Of a DNA stretch of 64,000 nt, positions 44,274 through 54,509 are shown piece after piece (within the stretch, counting starts at the first letter, position 1; each line of letters starts with the position of its first letter). Made by a program: the position numbers and the translations under genes. Source of the stretch: Phlegmacium glaucopus. Its lineage: Eukaryota > Basidiomycota > Agaricomycetes > Agaricales > Cortinariaceae. Where the stretch lies: the NCBI GenBank assembly GCA_015039465.1, contig MU130446.1, positions 133,677 to 197,676 of the forward strand, written 5' to 3'. The notes under the pieces are model-generated. The model was given only the letters and a program-made list of their open reading frames with translations. It ran no database searches and was not told the origin of the DNA.

Positions 44274-45132
44274 TAGTGATGGGCAGGGGTAACCCTGGGG
44301 TGGAATTAGGCTGACCCTTACCCTTACCCTCCAAAACCCTTACCCTCCCCCAAGGGTAAGGGTTTTGGAGGGTAAGGGTAAGGGTTTCTGAGGGGTTGGA
44401 GGGTAAGAAACCCCAGCAGGGTTTAGTGCAAGGGTTTGGTCCAAATCTTTCCTCAAGCTTTATAATCCCAAGAAACCTTCAAAGTAGCTATTATTTAAAA
44501 TATTTTCAGGGTGTTCAAGATGTTTATCAATAGATTTTCAATGAAATAGAGAGGGTTTGACTAGTATTTTAGGCTACTGATTGTTGTGAAAGCAGTGAGG
44601 CCTCTTTGGATTTTCTTTTTCTCTGATTTAAAGTCATTTTTATAGATACACAACAGTTAGATCACACAAGCATTCATGGCAGCAAAGTTCACTGAGGAGG
44701 AGGACTATCGCTACTTACACAAGCTTGCATGGGAGGCTAATGGGGAGGAGAGGAAGCGACGAAAGGAACTTGTTGATTTCCATGACAAACGACAAGCAGA
44801 TAAAACTGCATGCAAGGAGGTCTGAGAGAGAAATGCTAAGGCAACTGCAGAGCAGATTGCACAATTGGACCTTAAATTTGACAAAGAAAAAATTCCAAGC
44901 CTCAAAGGCTTGGCCCTGAAGGACCAATTAAAGCTTTTCAAGAATGCAGGTGCCCCAAATCTAAAGCAGGGAGCACTGCCAACCAAAGTTGGTGACATCC
45001 ATAAAGCACTCATAGATGCTATTGATCTGCATACAAAAGGCACTTGGAAGCTTGTCCCTGATGAGGATAGTGATACTGAGGACACAGATTATGAGGAGGA
45101 GGAGGAGGAGGAGGAGGATTGGGAGGACATAG
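44274..45132. mobile_element. CCCTTA palindromic element, copy 2 (5' part with an ORF)
   Basis: Starts tagtgatgggcaggggtaaccc and runs through a perfect 32-bp inverted repeat (44315-44346 and 44353-44384, loop 44347-44352) made of CCCTTA units. It matches copy 1 up to about 44660, then carries a coding frame that copy 1 lacks. The left flank is gtctccaa; no matching right terminus is found, so the element is incomplete or its right end is elsewhere. Confidence 0.6.
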
Positions 45133-45149
45133 TGTTATGGCAACTATAA
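44676..45149 (+). pseudogene. ORF with SAP-like module and acidic tail, one stop
   Basis: The ATG at 44676 starts MAAKFTEEEDYRYLHKLAWEANG. A TGA at 44823-44825 breaks the frame; then come a basic/amphipathic stretch (LKDQLKLFKNAGAPNLK .. PTKVGDIHKALIDAIDLH), which resembles SAP-type DNA-binding helices, and a long Asp/Glu tail. A solo LTR lies at the extreme C-terminus; without it the frame would end two codons after EDI. I do not recognise the protein. It may be an accessory protein of the element that starts at 44274. Confidence 0.55.
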
Positions 45150-45568
45150 GCTTGCACTCGTGTTTGGTGCTGGGCCAATACACCAGATAACTAAGGACTG
45201 TTGCACAGTTGCAATTGTATTCCCACAGGTAGGACTGAGGACAGCAGGTTCTGAGCAAGCTAGTAGATTAAGACTGTATGAGTACTAAGGTCTAAACTAA
45301 GGAAGACCTAGCTAGGGAAGATGCTCTTATATAGGTAAAGGTATGAGTACTGTAGCAGTCCACAGTCTGGGTACCATAGCAGTCCATGGTCATAGTATCG
45401 AGTCAGGAGGAGTCGTAGGGTCAAGGGTAGTCTAAGTATATTACAGAGGAAAGGTGAGGCACGGGGAAGTGGGAACAAGGCAGGAATGAGGCAGTGAATG
45501 AGACAGTAAGAGATAAGGGAGAAAAGAATAAGGGGGCTGCTTGGTGAATGTCCCAGATGTTCATAACA
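45133..45568 (-). mobile_element. Solo LTR (436 bp)
   Basis: Termini TGTTATG / CATAACA with a perfect catag duplication at 45128-45132 and 45569-45573. The TATA-like tatataag lies on the minus strand, so the LTR is read leftwards. Confidence 0.92.
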
Positions 45569-45770
45569 CATAGAGTGACAATTTAGTGATGTGCCGGCTC
45601 AGGCTTGGCCCAAAATCCCTGGCTTTGGCCTGGCTTTGGGTGGCTCAGGCTTCACAAAATCATGAGCCAGGCCCAAGGCCAAAAAGGCGGCTTGGCTGGG
45701 CCTGGGTTTGGCCCAGGCCAGGGCTTATATGACATTTTATACTGAACAACCAAAACAATAGATTTAAAGC

Positions 45771-48700
45771 TTAAGGCTCGTCATCTGAATCCTCAACATC
45801 AATTAATAAACTATCCCAGCTCTCACGTTCATCCTCATCCACCCAATCCACATCACCATCATAATCAACAACCTCAAGATCATGCTCTAGAGTGGAGATA
45901 GGTAGGGGTTCCCGGAATATTAAGTTCTTTCGAAGGAGGCACTTGATAAATTGTAATGCCTCAACAATATCACCTTTCAAACAATTTCAGTGCTTAGTAA
46001 TGGTGATCCCAGCAGATGAGAATGTGCGCTCGCTTGAAACTGAGGAGCCCATGATCGCGAGGTGGTCACAGGCCAGTGAAGCCCAGACAGGGAGACGTGA
46101 AGAATGGATCTAGAGAAAAAAATTCAGCTGAAAGCAAAACCTCAATGTGTAAGATAGAACTATTTACCCCCCACCATCATGGGAGCGACATCCCATTAGG
46201 CACCTCATCACTTCCATCAAGATACCAATTAAATTCATTTTTCCATGGTTTTGACACATCGGCAGCAGGGGTAGGTGTACCAAGTTCCTCCTCCTCATCA
46301 GTTGTGTCTTCAGCTAAGAGCTTTGCCAGATTTTTATTGCCCTTTACATGAGTACTCTTTGGTGGGCCCTCCTTACCATACATCTCAAAGTACCGTTCCT
46401 TAAACTCAATTATAAAATTAGTATACGGTAAGTTATTTGGGAGATTAACATGCTTAACATACAATTTCTTCGGCAGAACGAAGAATTTCCTTCTGGAGGT
46501 CTGAACTCCAGTGTTTCTTAAAATGTGACATCTTTGTGTCGGGGTCCAGCACTAAACAGCAAATTCTTAGCAATATATCACACGGATAGAAGATGTGAGT
46601 TTACGCATGACAAATGTATATGCATGGGATGTTGAAGTCTTATCATAGTATTCTTCCACCTTTGCGAGTGCTGCTTCCAGGGCATCCACAAACGGAGAAT
46701 ATTTGGGAACACCTGCCTTTGTTTTCCATGATTTATGCAGTGCTTCAAGTGCTGGAAGGCCAGTATGAAGAGTTGGGGTACTATCATATGAAAAAGCCTG
46801 TTGTGCGAGATCTGCACTCTAAATATACACAACAATTAATATTTTTAGGTACGAAAACAAGCAATCTTACCTCTAATAAATTAATAAACAACTTTAAACG
46901 CTTCCATTCTTCTTCAGTCAGCTTCAGTGCATCAATTTTGGCCCGTTTATGGAGATCTGGTTCCTCTCGCGCAATCTCATAAATAAATTTGTCAAGAAAC
47001 TGCCAATTTATAAGTTATATAAAAAGGATTTAATGAAACTCACATCTTTAAGGGTGTTGGCATGCCTGAGCATAACATATGTTGATGACCAACGAACTTT
47101 CATGTCGAGAAGGAGCATGAGTACATTCCTACCACTGCGCTTCTGGATTTTGAGTAGCCGTTCTTTACGTTTTGCTGATGACCGAGCCTGTTAAAACATA
47201 GTTGGTCCCCTCCCCAAAAAGAATAAATAACAACTAACCTTCACTGTAATAGAATGTATAAGGCCAACCTCATCCCTTTGGAAGGCATCAATGTCTGGTT
47301 CATGGTCATTTGGCTCCTTTGGATCGAAATGCTTTGTCTTGCTGTAAGTCGAAATCAAGGCTTGTGTTGCCAAGTTAATAACATGGGCGAGACATCTATA
47401 ATAAGTTTAGGACATGAGAAACAGTTGGAAATTAGAACGCACCGGATATGATAAGTTTCCCAGTCCCAGTTCTTTTTGCAATCCTTTCACATTGTCAATC
47501 GATTGAGGATTGTTCCAAAATGTTGCAGCATGGTCCGGTTATTTGATGCATTGTCGCAAGTAATCCACCCAACCTATAGATGTTATCATTTAAAAAATAG
47601 GATAGAACCAAGAGCGAACACATACTTTGTCTCCAATTGCTAGCTGTTTCACAATTTTGAATAAGGCCCTTCCAAGCCACACACCATCATGGGATGAGTT
47701 TAGCTGGGTAAAGCCAAACAGCGCACTATGCTCTTCCCAATCGCCATTCACTGTTGTTTCTGTCCAGTGTCCTGTAACGGTGAAGTACACATCCTGATTG
47801 CCTGCTTGCCATGCATCACACGTGAGGCTAATAAGCCCAGTTTTATCACTCTAGAGAGTCGGACATCAGGTTGACAGAAAATAAATATATAGGTGGCAGA
47901 TTGTCACCGTTAGCCTGCTCCGAAGATTTGTTAAGTTTTTCTTGAATAGGTCCATGATATGCTTGCGAGTTGCCTTGCGATTTGGAATGGTGACGCCATG
48001 AGTTGCCCTAGCCGCAACACTGATCATCTCCTTGAATTTTGGGTGGTCAAGGGCTTTGATAGGCTGATTCATGTGGTAAATAAAAGATGATGCAACAGTC
48101 AAGCGAAAGGGTACCTGATCCGTTTCAATTAGCCACTCAAGGGCTGTTTGTTGGAATAAACTGTCTGAGTATGGAATGACACGCTCTTTTGGGACCCTTT
48201 CTTGAAGGTGTGGGTCAATTGACATCTGCTTTGATCGATCCTCGGCGAGCTTTTGTTCTCTTCGAGCTTTCAAAACTTTTGGGAGTTTTGTTTCGAAATT
48301 GTTCTTCGCACACCAAGAATTATAACTGGCCTAAAATTGAATTGAAATTAATACAAGAACACTGGTTAATCAAGAGAGCATTCAACGTACGAAGTGCTCG
48401 GCCTCAATATGTCGACGGTGGTAGCTTCACAAACAATCATTTTGAGGATTCCCTTTTTCCTGTATCGAGAAGGTAAGTATTAGAGTAATAAATGAGAAAA
48501 ACAAGAGAGGTGGCATACCTGCAAATTTTGCACCCCCGCTTTGGCTTGGTACTATCCTTTACTTTTGCCGGCTCATCAAAAAATGTGTCAATGTCACATG
48601 AACGGTCCTTCATTGTTGGTTTGGGGGTTTCTGGCTCTATCTCTGATGAATCTTTGTCTGATGGTGATGGGCTTCGTGTTGTGGTTGTCTTGGGATGAGG

Positions 48701-49982
48701 TGCACCAACCTCAACCTCGTTGTCTGAGATAACGTGACAGCATGGTTTTTTTGATAAAGAAGCTGTAAAGTAGTAAGTACATTGAATAAATAATTTTAAA
48801 GGTCCTGGAGAATAACTGGCCTTTAGGCTGGGTATCAGCTTCATCATCACTATCGAGAACTTCGGTTGGTGGCTGCTTTCGTTTGGTAGGGCTGGGAAAA
48901 AAGGAAGATGTTGAAGCAGCCGGTGATAGGACCCATATAACCTCTAGGTTCGTAAACTGGTTATTTTTGCGTTTTAACAACTTCGCAGTATACGTGGATA
49001 CCTCGCGGGTACCAGTTTTGTTTGCACCATCATTTGCGGTTCTCGCACATCCTTCGCATCTTGCACAACATACTATATTCCTCGCATGACCTCCGCACAT
49101 CACTCCTACGACCTTCTTAACTATCCAACACACCCTCATTCCTCTTCACTTTTCATACTTCAACATATCTTCAGCTTTCTCTATCAATACTGGACTTAGC
49201 CATTTCTTTCCTTCGCAACCACATCTTCGCACAGCTTCTCTTTGATCTCGCGGTCTTTCACGGCTCGCATACACATCCCTTTCACTGGTTTGATCATGGT
49301 CCGTGTTTGTTTTCAACTTACTTTCTTTTGATTTTCCATATATATTATTATTTTATCCTCTCCTTCGAAACAGGAGGTCATTCAACTGACCTCCTTACTC
49401 ATCACTTTTATTTTTATTCTATCCCCTATTTCTTCATTACCAAACTACTGGGCCCATGTGACTTCGCATTAGCTCAATTTTTACATTACTGTTTCGCATA
49501 TCCGCACCTGGCTTAGCTTGTTACTCTTGTATTAAGTACCTGTAGCAAGTAGGAGGGAAGGTGAACAAGAGACGGCCAGAGTTTTGATCCCATAAACTTT
49601 GCAGCAATGTTCTAAGTCAATAGTCTCATCCTTTAAGCTATTTCGCGTACTGCGTTATTGTTCGCGAACTTCGCAGCCTACTTGTCTTGCGTATTTCAAT
49701 ACTGCGAACTTCTCTTTAATTCTATCGAGGAAAACTACATTAACCCCTCTGAACTACGTTACTACTTGCGGTCTGATCCCACCGCTGGTACATCACCGGC
49801 GCTAGGGTGGTTGCAGTCGTGGAAATGGATGTCTGAGCTTTAAGTTTGGCAGACGCCACGGCCTCGGCAATGGCAGTATTTTGGACATGCTGGTGGGACT
49901 TTACTTGAAGCTCGCTTCGATTGTTGGCATCTTTGAGTTTTGCTGAAGGCTTGGGTTGCCACTTCTCGGGGACTGTCGACAT
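45771..49982 (-). pseudogene. hAT transposase gene, interrupted
   Basis: The start at 49982 gives MSTVPEKWQPKPSAKLKD. The coding part then passes through a BED-type zinc finger (CKIC .. HRRHIEAEH), YNSWCAKNNFETKLPK, HPKFKEMISVAARA, the catalytic-domain blocks LTCDAWQAGN and WITCDNASNN, and the C-terminal hAT dimerisation block SSERTFSSAGITITKH..LKGDIVEAL. Three TGA stops are seen: 48427-48429, 47487-47489 and 45987-45989. An 872-bp solo LTR sits in the first exon. Introns are short. The gene cannot make a functional protein. Confidence 0.88.
48924..49795. mobile_element. Solo LTR (872 bp) in the hAT transposase exon
   Basis: Starts TGAT and ends ATCA, flanked by ccgg on both sides (48920-48923 and 49796-49799). 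It contains many CGCA/CGCAT motifs, unlike its surroundings, and no coding frame. Transposase coding sequence is present on both sides. Confidence 0.75.
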
Positions 49983-50263
49983 GAGGACCCGATGAATAAA
50001 TTAGGTTTACACCCTTCAGTAATGCCCTCGCAAAGATGGAAACTTGAAATTTTGAACTGTATAGTAAAGGCAATATTGAAACTCAGATTCAGGAAGTCTC
50101 AGCATACCAAAGCCCCGGCCTAGGCCAACGGCTTTGGCTTTCCCATATTCCAGGCCAGGCCAAAAGCCGTCTCAGGCCAATTTTTAGGCCCGGCTTGGCC
50201 CGGCTTTTTTTGGCCTGGCTTGGCCTGGCTTCTGGCCTGAGGCCAAAGCCGGCACATCACTCA

Positions 50264-50542
50264 GTGACATTAGAATTTATAAGATCTTTGTTATGGCACT
50301 GCATTTTTCCAAGACTTTTTCATGTATTTAGAGTTATTGTACCATTTAAATGTATCCTATAGGCTATAATTTGTCTTCTATACAAAAAAAAATCAAGGGA
50401 AACGGTCAAGAACTCATGGAATAATATTTGTGACGCTTGTGGCTGTGTCACGTGATGTGACTGGACCCAGCTGTTACTTACCGGTGATTGTTCATCTCCA
50501 GTGACATACATGCCGGCAGATGCCGAATGAGTTGTCATTCGT
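50264..50542. other. Spacer between hAT and segmental duplication
   Basis: A/T-rich, with a short A run; probably the remnant of the element that starts at 44274. No gene is seen. Confidence 0.4.
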
Positions 50543-51346
50543 GGCACCGAAAGCAACTGGTGAACACATTATTTGACCATATAACTAAGGGACTGTGTCT
50601 AATATGGTAGGCAAATCTATGAGTTTTGCCTGCGCAGCTGACCAAATTAGATTGCAATAACGCCTGCCTACTGTAACTACTGTTCGTCCGATCATCGATG
50701 TTGACACAGGCAGACGTTGGGCAGAAGTACCGGCGGCACAAGCCCGCTACCGTAACAGACTTTGAGTTTAAACAATTGTGAGTAGTAGATGATATATGGA
50801 ATGAAGAACTCAGGCTAATGATACAAGAATAGAGCACATTAGCAACTCCGTTCGATTCAAATTATTTCAACATACACTTCATAATGGTGGAAACAAAGGT
50901 TCGGATGTTTTGCTAGTAATATGAAGTGATTGAAGATCACAATTGAAAGTGGCCCGGTGGCTTTTGCCGTTGGGCAATATGTATCGAGGAGTTTTTCATC
51001 TTGAGCTCATTTATTATTATTTTGTCTACTAGGAGTAATAAGTGCGTAAAAAATCACTTCGAAATAACCTTGAAATCAGTCTCCCACCCACCCCCGAAAC
51101 CACAAGGTGCTCTGGATGGTAGGCATCTGACTTCCAGAACTTGAAACTGTTCCTAAGTAGATCTGCTCCCGGCGAATTCCGATGACATCTGTTCACCTCA
51201 ACCACCTTCCGTCTGCCGGGATTTGTCCTCTATTTATTGTGAACCCCACAATGCTTCTACTTCCGTGAAGCTGGCAGCTCGAACTTTGTACTCCCTTTTT
51301 TCTTCGCCATCATCGTCTCGAGGAAAAATCGTCGTCCGCCACTTCG

Positions 51347-53255
51347 ATGGTTGAAAGCTCCGACGTTACACAAGGAGTGCTTGGTTCCATGTTCATCGGG
51401 ACGGCTGTCTCCCTCATGTAAATTCCTTGTCGCTTTCTGCAGGCTTGACGTTTGAGCGAACAGCACTTTCAGACTCCACGGTATTACATGTGGCCAAGTG
51501 ATCTGGTACTTTCGCTTCCAGCCTGAGTACGGTCTTACCAGTAAAAGGATGAAAGCTCTGGTGCGTCTCACTATTAAACTTATTATTAACATCACTCATT
51601 CCAAATATTATGCAGATCTGGTTCATTTGGCTTGTTGGTTTCTTCAGTTCGGCATCTTCAACTAGGACTGATGGTATCCTAGGCAGAAACATTCAACTGC
51701 GTATTCATGTCTGCTGCAACGCTGCATGGTTTTCTTAGTCCTGCGATAACCCGAGCCAACATGCACAGCGATTCATGTCGCCATTGGTTAGTGTCCTTTT
51801 CGCCACAATTTCAAGTCAATTGGAGCTATATTGTGATCTATCTCATCTATATCCGCATAGGAGTGGGACGGTATGTAGACTTCATCATACACATCGTATT
51901 TTGGAGCTGAATATATTCTGTTCCTAGGCTCAGGGAGCGACTTCAGTACGTGATTGAAAGCATACTAGCCGATGCATCTTGACTCACTGTGGGATTTCGG
52001 ACGATCTAGGCAATGTGCACGTTTTCCGTTGAAGGGTACGTTTATTCAGCTTCCTACGATTCTTTGTATTATCACGGATCATATCTCAGCTTTTTCATCA
52101 TGCGAATGTGGAGATGTATTATGATTTTTTCGCACAGTAGTCACTCAACTTGAACTTCTCTCCTGTAGTGTCGGAACGGAAGAAATTGACAGCACTCGTG
52201 GTATACGTTCTGAATCACATCGTTGAGGCGACTTCTCACCTCTTCTTACCGCCAGTTCATTCCGTATATAGCAGGCTATGGTCAGCCCTTTCCTCTCTGA
52301 ATATAACTGCCTTACTCATGTTTCGCAGCCTTCGGCACCGGTGCGTAGGCCTGCTTTTCCAGGGTCTCTGTCTGAATCAAAATTTCCTTCCAAAAGCTCA
52401 AGTAATCCGAAGGTATGTACGCGTGGCCTTAGTTTGAGCAAAGATTTAGACTTGATTACATTTTCAGCGCTCTAGTACGGTGTAACCTTGCTGTCTCAGA
52501 CCATACCCCAGTATGTCCCTCCTACATACCTGAAAAACGAACCACTGTGCAAGCTTTCCTCCCCTGTGACAGGTTTTTGTATTTGGGACCTACGCCTGTA
52601 GACTGTTCGGCGATGGAGTTGTCGTTATAACCATGTGCTATATGCTACGTGCCAGGAGCTCAGACTTCATGCGAAAGTAAATTTAAAATCCTTTCCAAGA
52701 TCCTTCAATATTCAAAGTATAACCCACTGTCAACAGTTCCAATACCATAAAGATTGTGCGCGCGCTTATTCTATGGTCGATTTCAACTGGCATGTTGACT
52801 TGGTATGTGCTTCTCCACCTCTTTTGTTGGATTTTACCCTTCTCACGAAGTATTGACTTGCAGGCTCTGCGCTCTGCTATTCCTGTTTTCTGTAACCCTT
52901 CCTTTTAATTCGGAATACATGTCTCGTTATCTCACATATATCTCTATAGTATATAGGTATCTTACCACAGGCTAATTTTGGGTTCTTTTATGTTCGTGCT
53001 GGAGGTGCGTCATTTTTTCGCTCTCAGGGTTTTTTATATGGTCATGAACTATGTCTTTTAGTCTATACAAACGCAATGCTTGCACAGTACGTCGTTCCTT
53101 TGCAGATATGAAGCCGATTGCTTATATCCAATCATATTGGAAGGCTGAACGCTCGTACACGATTTCGAAGGATGGCCGACGCGACGCTACCGCTCGATTC
53201 TCTTAACTTGAGCTCAACTTCATCGGCCCAGCGAGTCCATCCAGAATTACAATCA
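51347..53255 (+). CDS. DUF6534 multipass membrane protein gene D
   Basis: Closest to gene C. Exon 1 reads MVESSDVTQGVLGSMFIGTAVSL and exon 2 LHGITCGQVIWYFRFQ with an Asp/Glu-rich insert before LTSKRMKAL. His replaces the Tyr that the other copies have in LYG. Later blocks include FFIMRMWR, VSERKKLTALV, the C-terminal VYTNAMLAQ-type exon and RFRRMADATLPLDSLNL. The final exon seen in C (IDVAVCG) is not recognisable downstream. Function unknown; the exons remain in frame where I could trace them. Confidence 0.72.
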
Positions 53256-53540
53256 GTGAGAATCTCAATTATTTCTGCATTTGTAGAAGAAAGAGGTTAA
53301 TTTTTGGTTGTAACAGGCATGAACCAATAGTGGACTAATTCGCTTTTGAAAAACGACTTTTCATGAACACTTTGCTTACGATGAACAGAAAGTTCGACGA
53401 ATAACGTCAACATGTCACCTACATACACTTGGCACTCTGGTCGTGTCTTATGGATTATATCTCAGTACTCATTCGTTTATCATGATTTTAGATTATTTAA
53501 CAGATGTGGAACAATAGTAATTTTACGAATCACTTTATTA

Positions 53541-54183
53541 TTATGATGACCCCATTTCCCAAGGTTTCTTTTTTGTAGGAGCAGTCGATTGACTTGGAGG
53601 TGCATCCTATATATATAGAGTCAACGAATCAGCGTATACTAGGTTCTAAATAAAAAACGAACATACATTCAATGCCTCTGGAATGATCTTATTATTGGGG
53701 ATGTTGTCCACGTTCCCAGACTCAATGAGCTCCTTCAACTCGGCAAATGTCAAGACACGGTTCTCATCTATGTCTTGAGAGCCTGGTTGTGCGCTATCAA
53801 CAGTAGATGCAGCAAGGGACAACTCGTAATCTCTGGCTTCATTTATGGTGATCGAGCTTCCCGTAATTCTGGCGAAAGATACACCAATTCAATGGGTGTA
53901 TTGAGGACAAACAAACTCTACTTACTTGTTGAAATAAAAGACGCGGGTCCGTCTTTCCAGCTCTTCTCGTACTTCTGGGGGAGAGTTGGCATCTAGTGTG
54001 TTACCTGCAAGAATGCTTGCGAGACCTTGCTTCCGGAACGAAATGGATGTCATTGAAAACAGAACTATATAGATTCTAAAGAATGCTCACCTGGTAAATT
54101 TCATCCGACGAGAATGGGTAAGCCCCATAAGCGCCAATTGAAGTAGTTGTATTGTTATTAGGGACCTCGCTATCTGTCGACAT
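53541..54183 (-). CDS. PEX39-like small peroxisomal protein (KPWE motif)
   Basis: Four exons (54183-54091, 54029-53926, 53868-53667, 53606-53541) give 154 residues, beginning MSTDSEVPNNNTTT. The middle contains VLTFAELKELIESG and IPNNKIIPEALN, and the C-terminus ends in KKKPWEMGSS. A FAEL..LIESG helix followed by a KPWE motif is the pattern of a conserved small peroxin-like protein (PEX39 type) that I recall as helping PTS2 import; that assignment is from memory. It lies tail-to-tail with DUF6534 gene D. Its duplicate at 30.4-31.0 kb is broken, so this is the only intact copy here. Confidence 0.7.
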
Positions 54184-54509
54184 TAAGGTTGCATTAAGGG
54201 AGAGTTTTCAGCAATAGGGGATGATTACTTCATTGCCGGTCCGGAACATGTCATGTGACATGCTAAATATCTCATTGTCAACTCTCTACTTGGAAAGTAT
54301 ATATTGGGCTGGGATTATGAGAACAACCGTCAGAACAACCACAGTTCATTACTATATCTATGGACCCAATGGAAGACCCAACGCACGCAAGAGATTCAAG
54401 CCAAATAACGCAAGCTAGTAAGTAACAGAGCAGTGATAAAATAAAATAATACTCGTTAGTATCTAAATTCCTCTCTACACCTTCCTCTGCCCTCCCAAAC
54501 AATGGAAAG

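Larger units (their letters stand above)
45583..50263 (-). mobile_element. Autonomous-type hAT element, decayed
   Basis: Termini ttagtgatgtgccggct and its inverse agccggcacatcactca; flanks gtgacaat and gtgacatt, an 8-bp duplication with one change. Subterminal regions are rich in GGCC/TTGGCC. It carries a full-length but broken transposase gene on the minus strand, which itself holds a solo LTR. Confidence 0.85.
50543..54362 (+). repeat. Segmental duplication unit D (about 3.8 kb)
   Basis: Counterpart of 27323-31110 in the same orientation. It contains DUF6534 gene D and the intact PEX39-like gene. The two copies are separated by about 19 kb of transposons. Confidence 0.82.

Noticed and set aside
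45583..50263. tRNA or rRNA genes in the GC-rich GGCC repeats
   Set aside because: The GC-rich blocks are the subterminal repeats of hAT elements; no cloverleaf was seen anywhere in the window.
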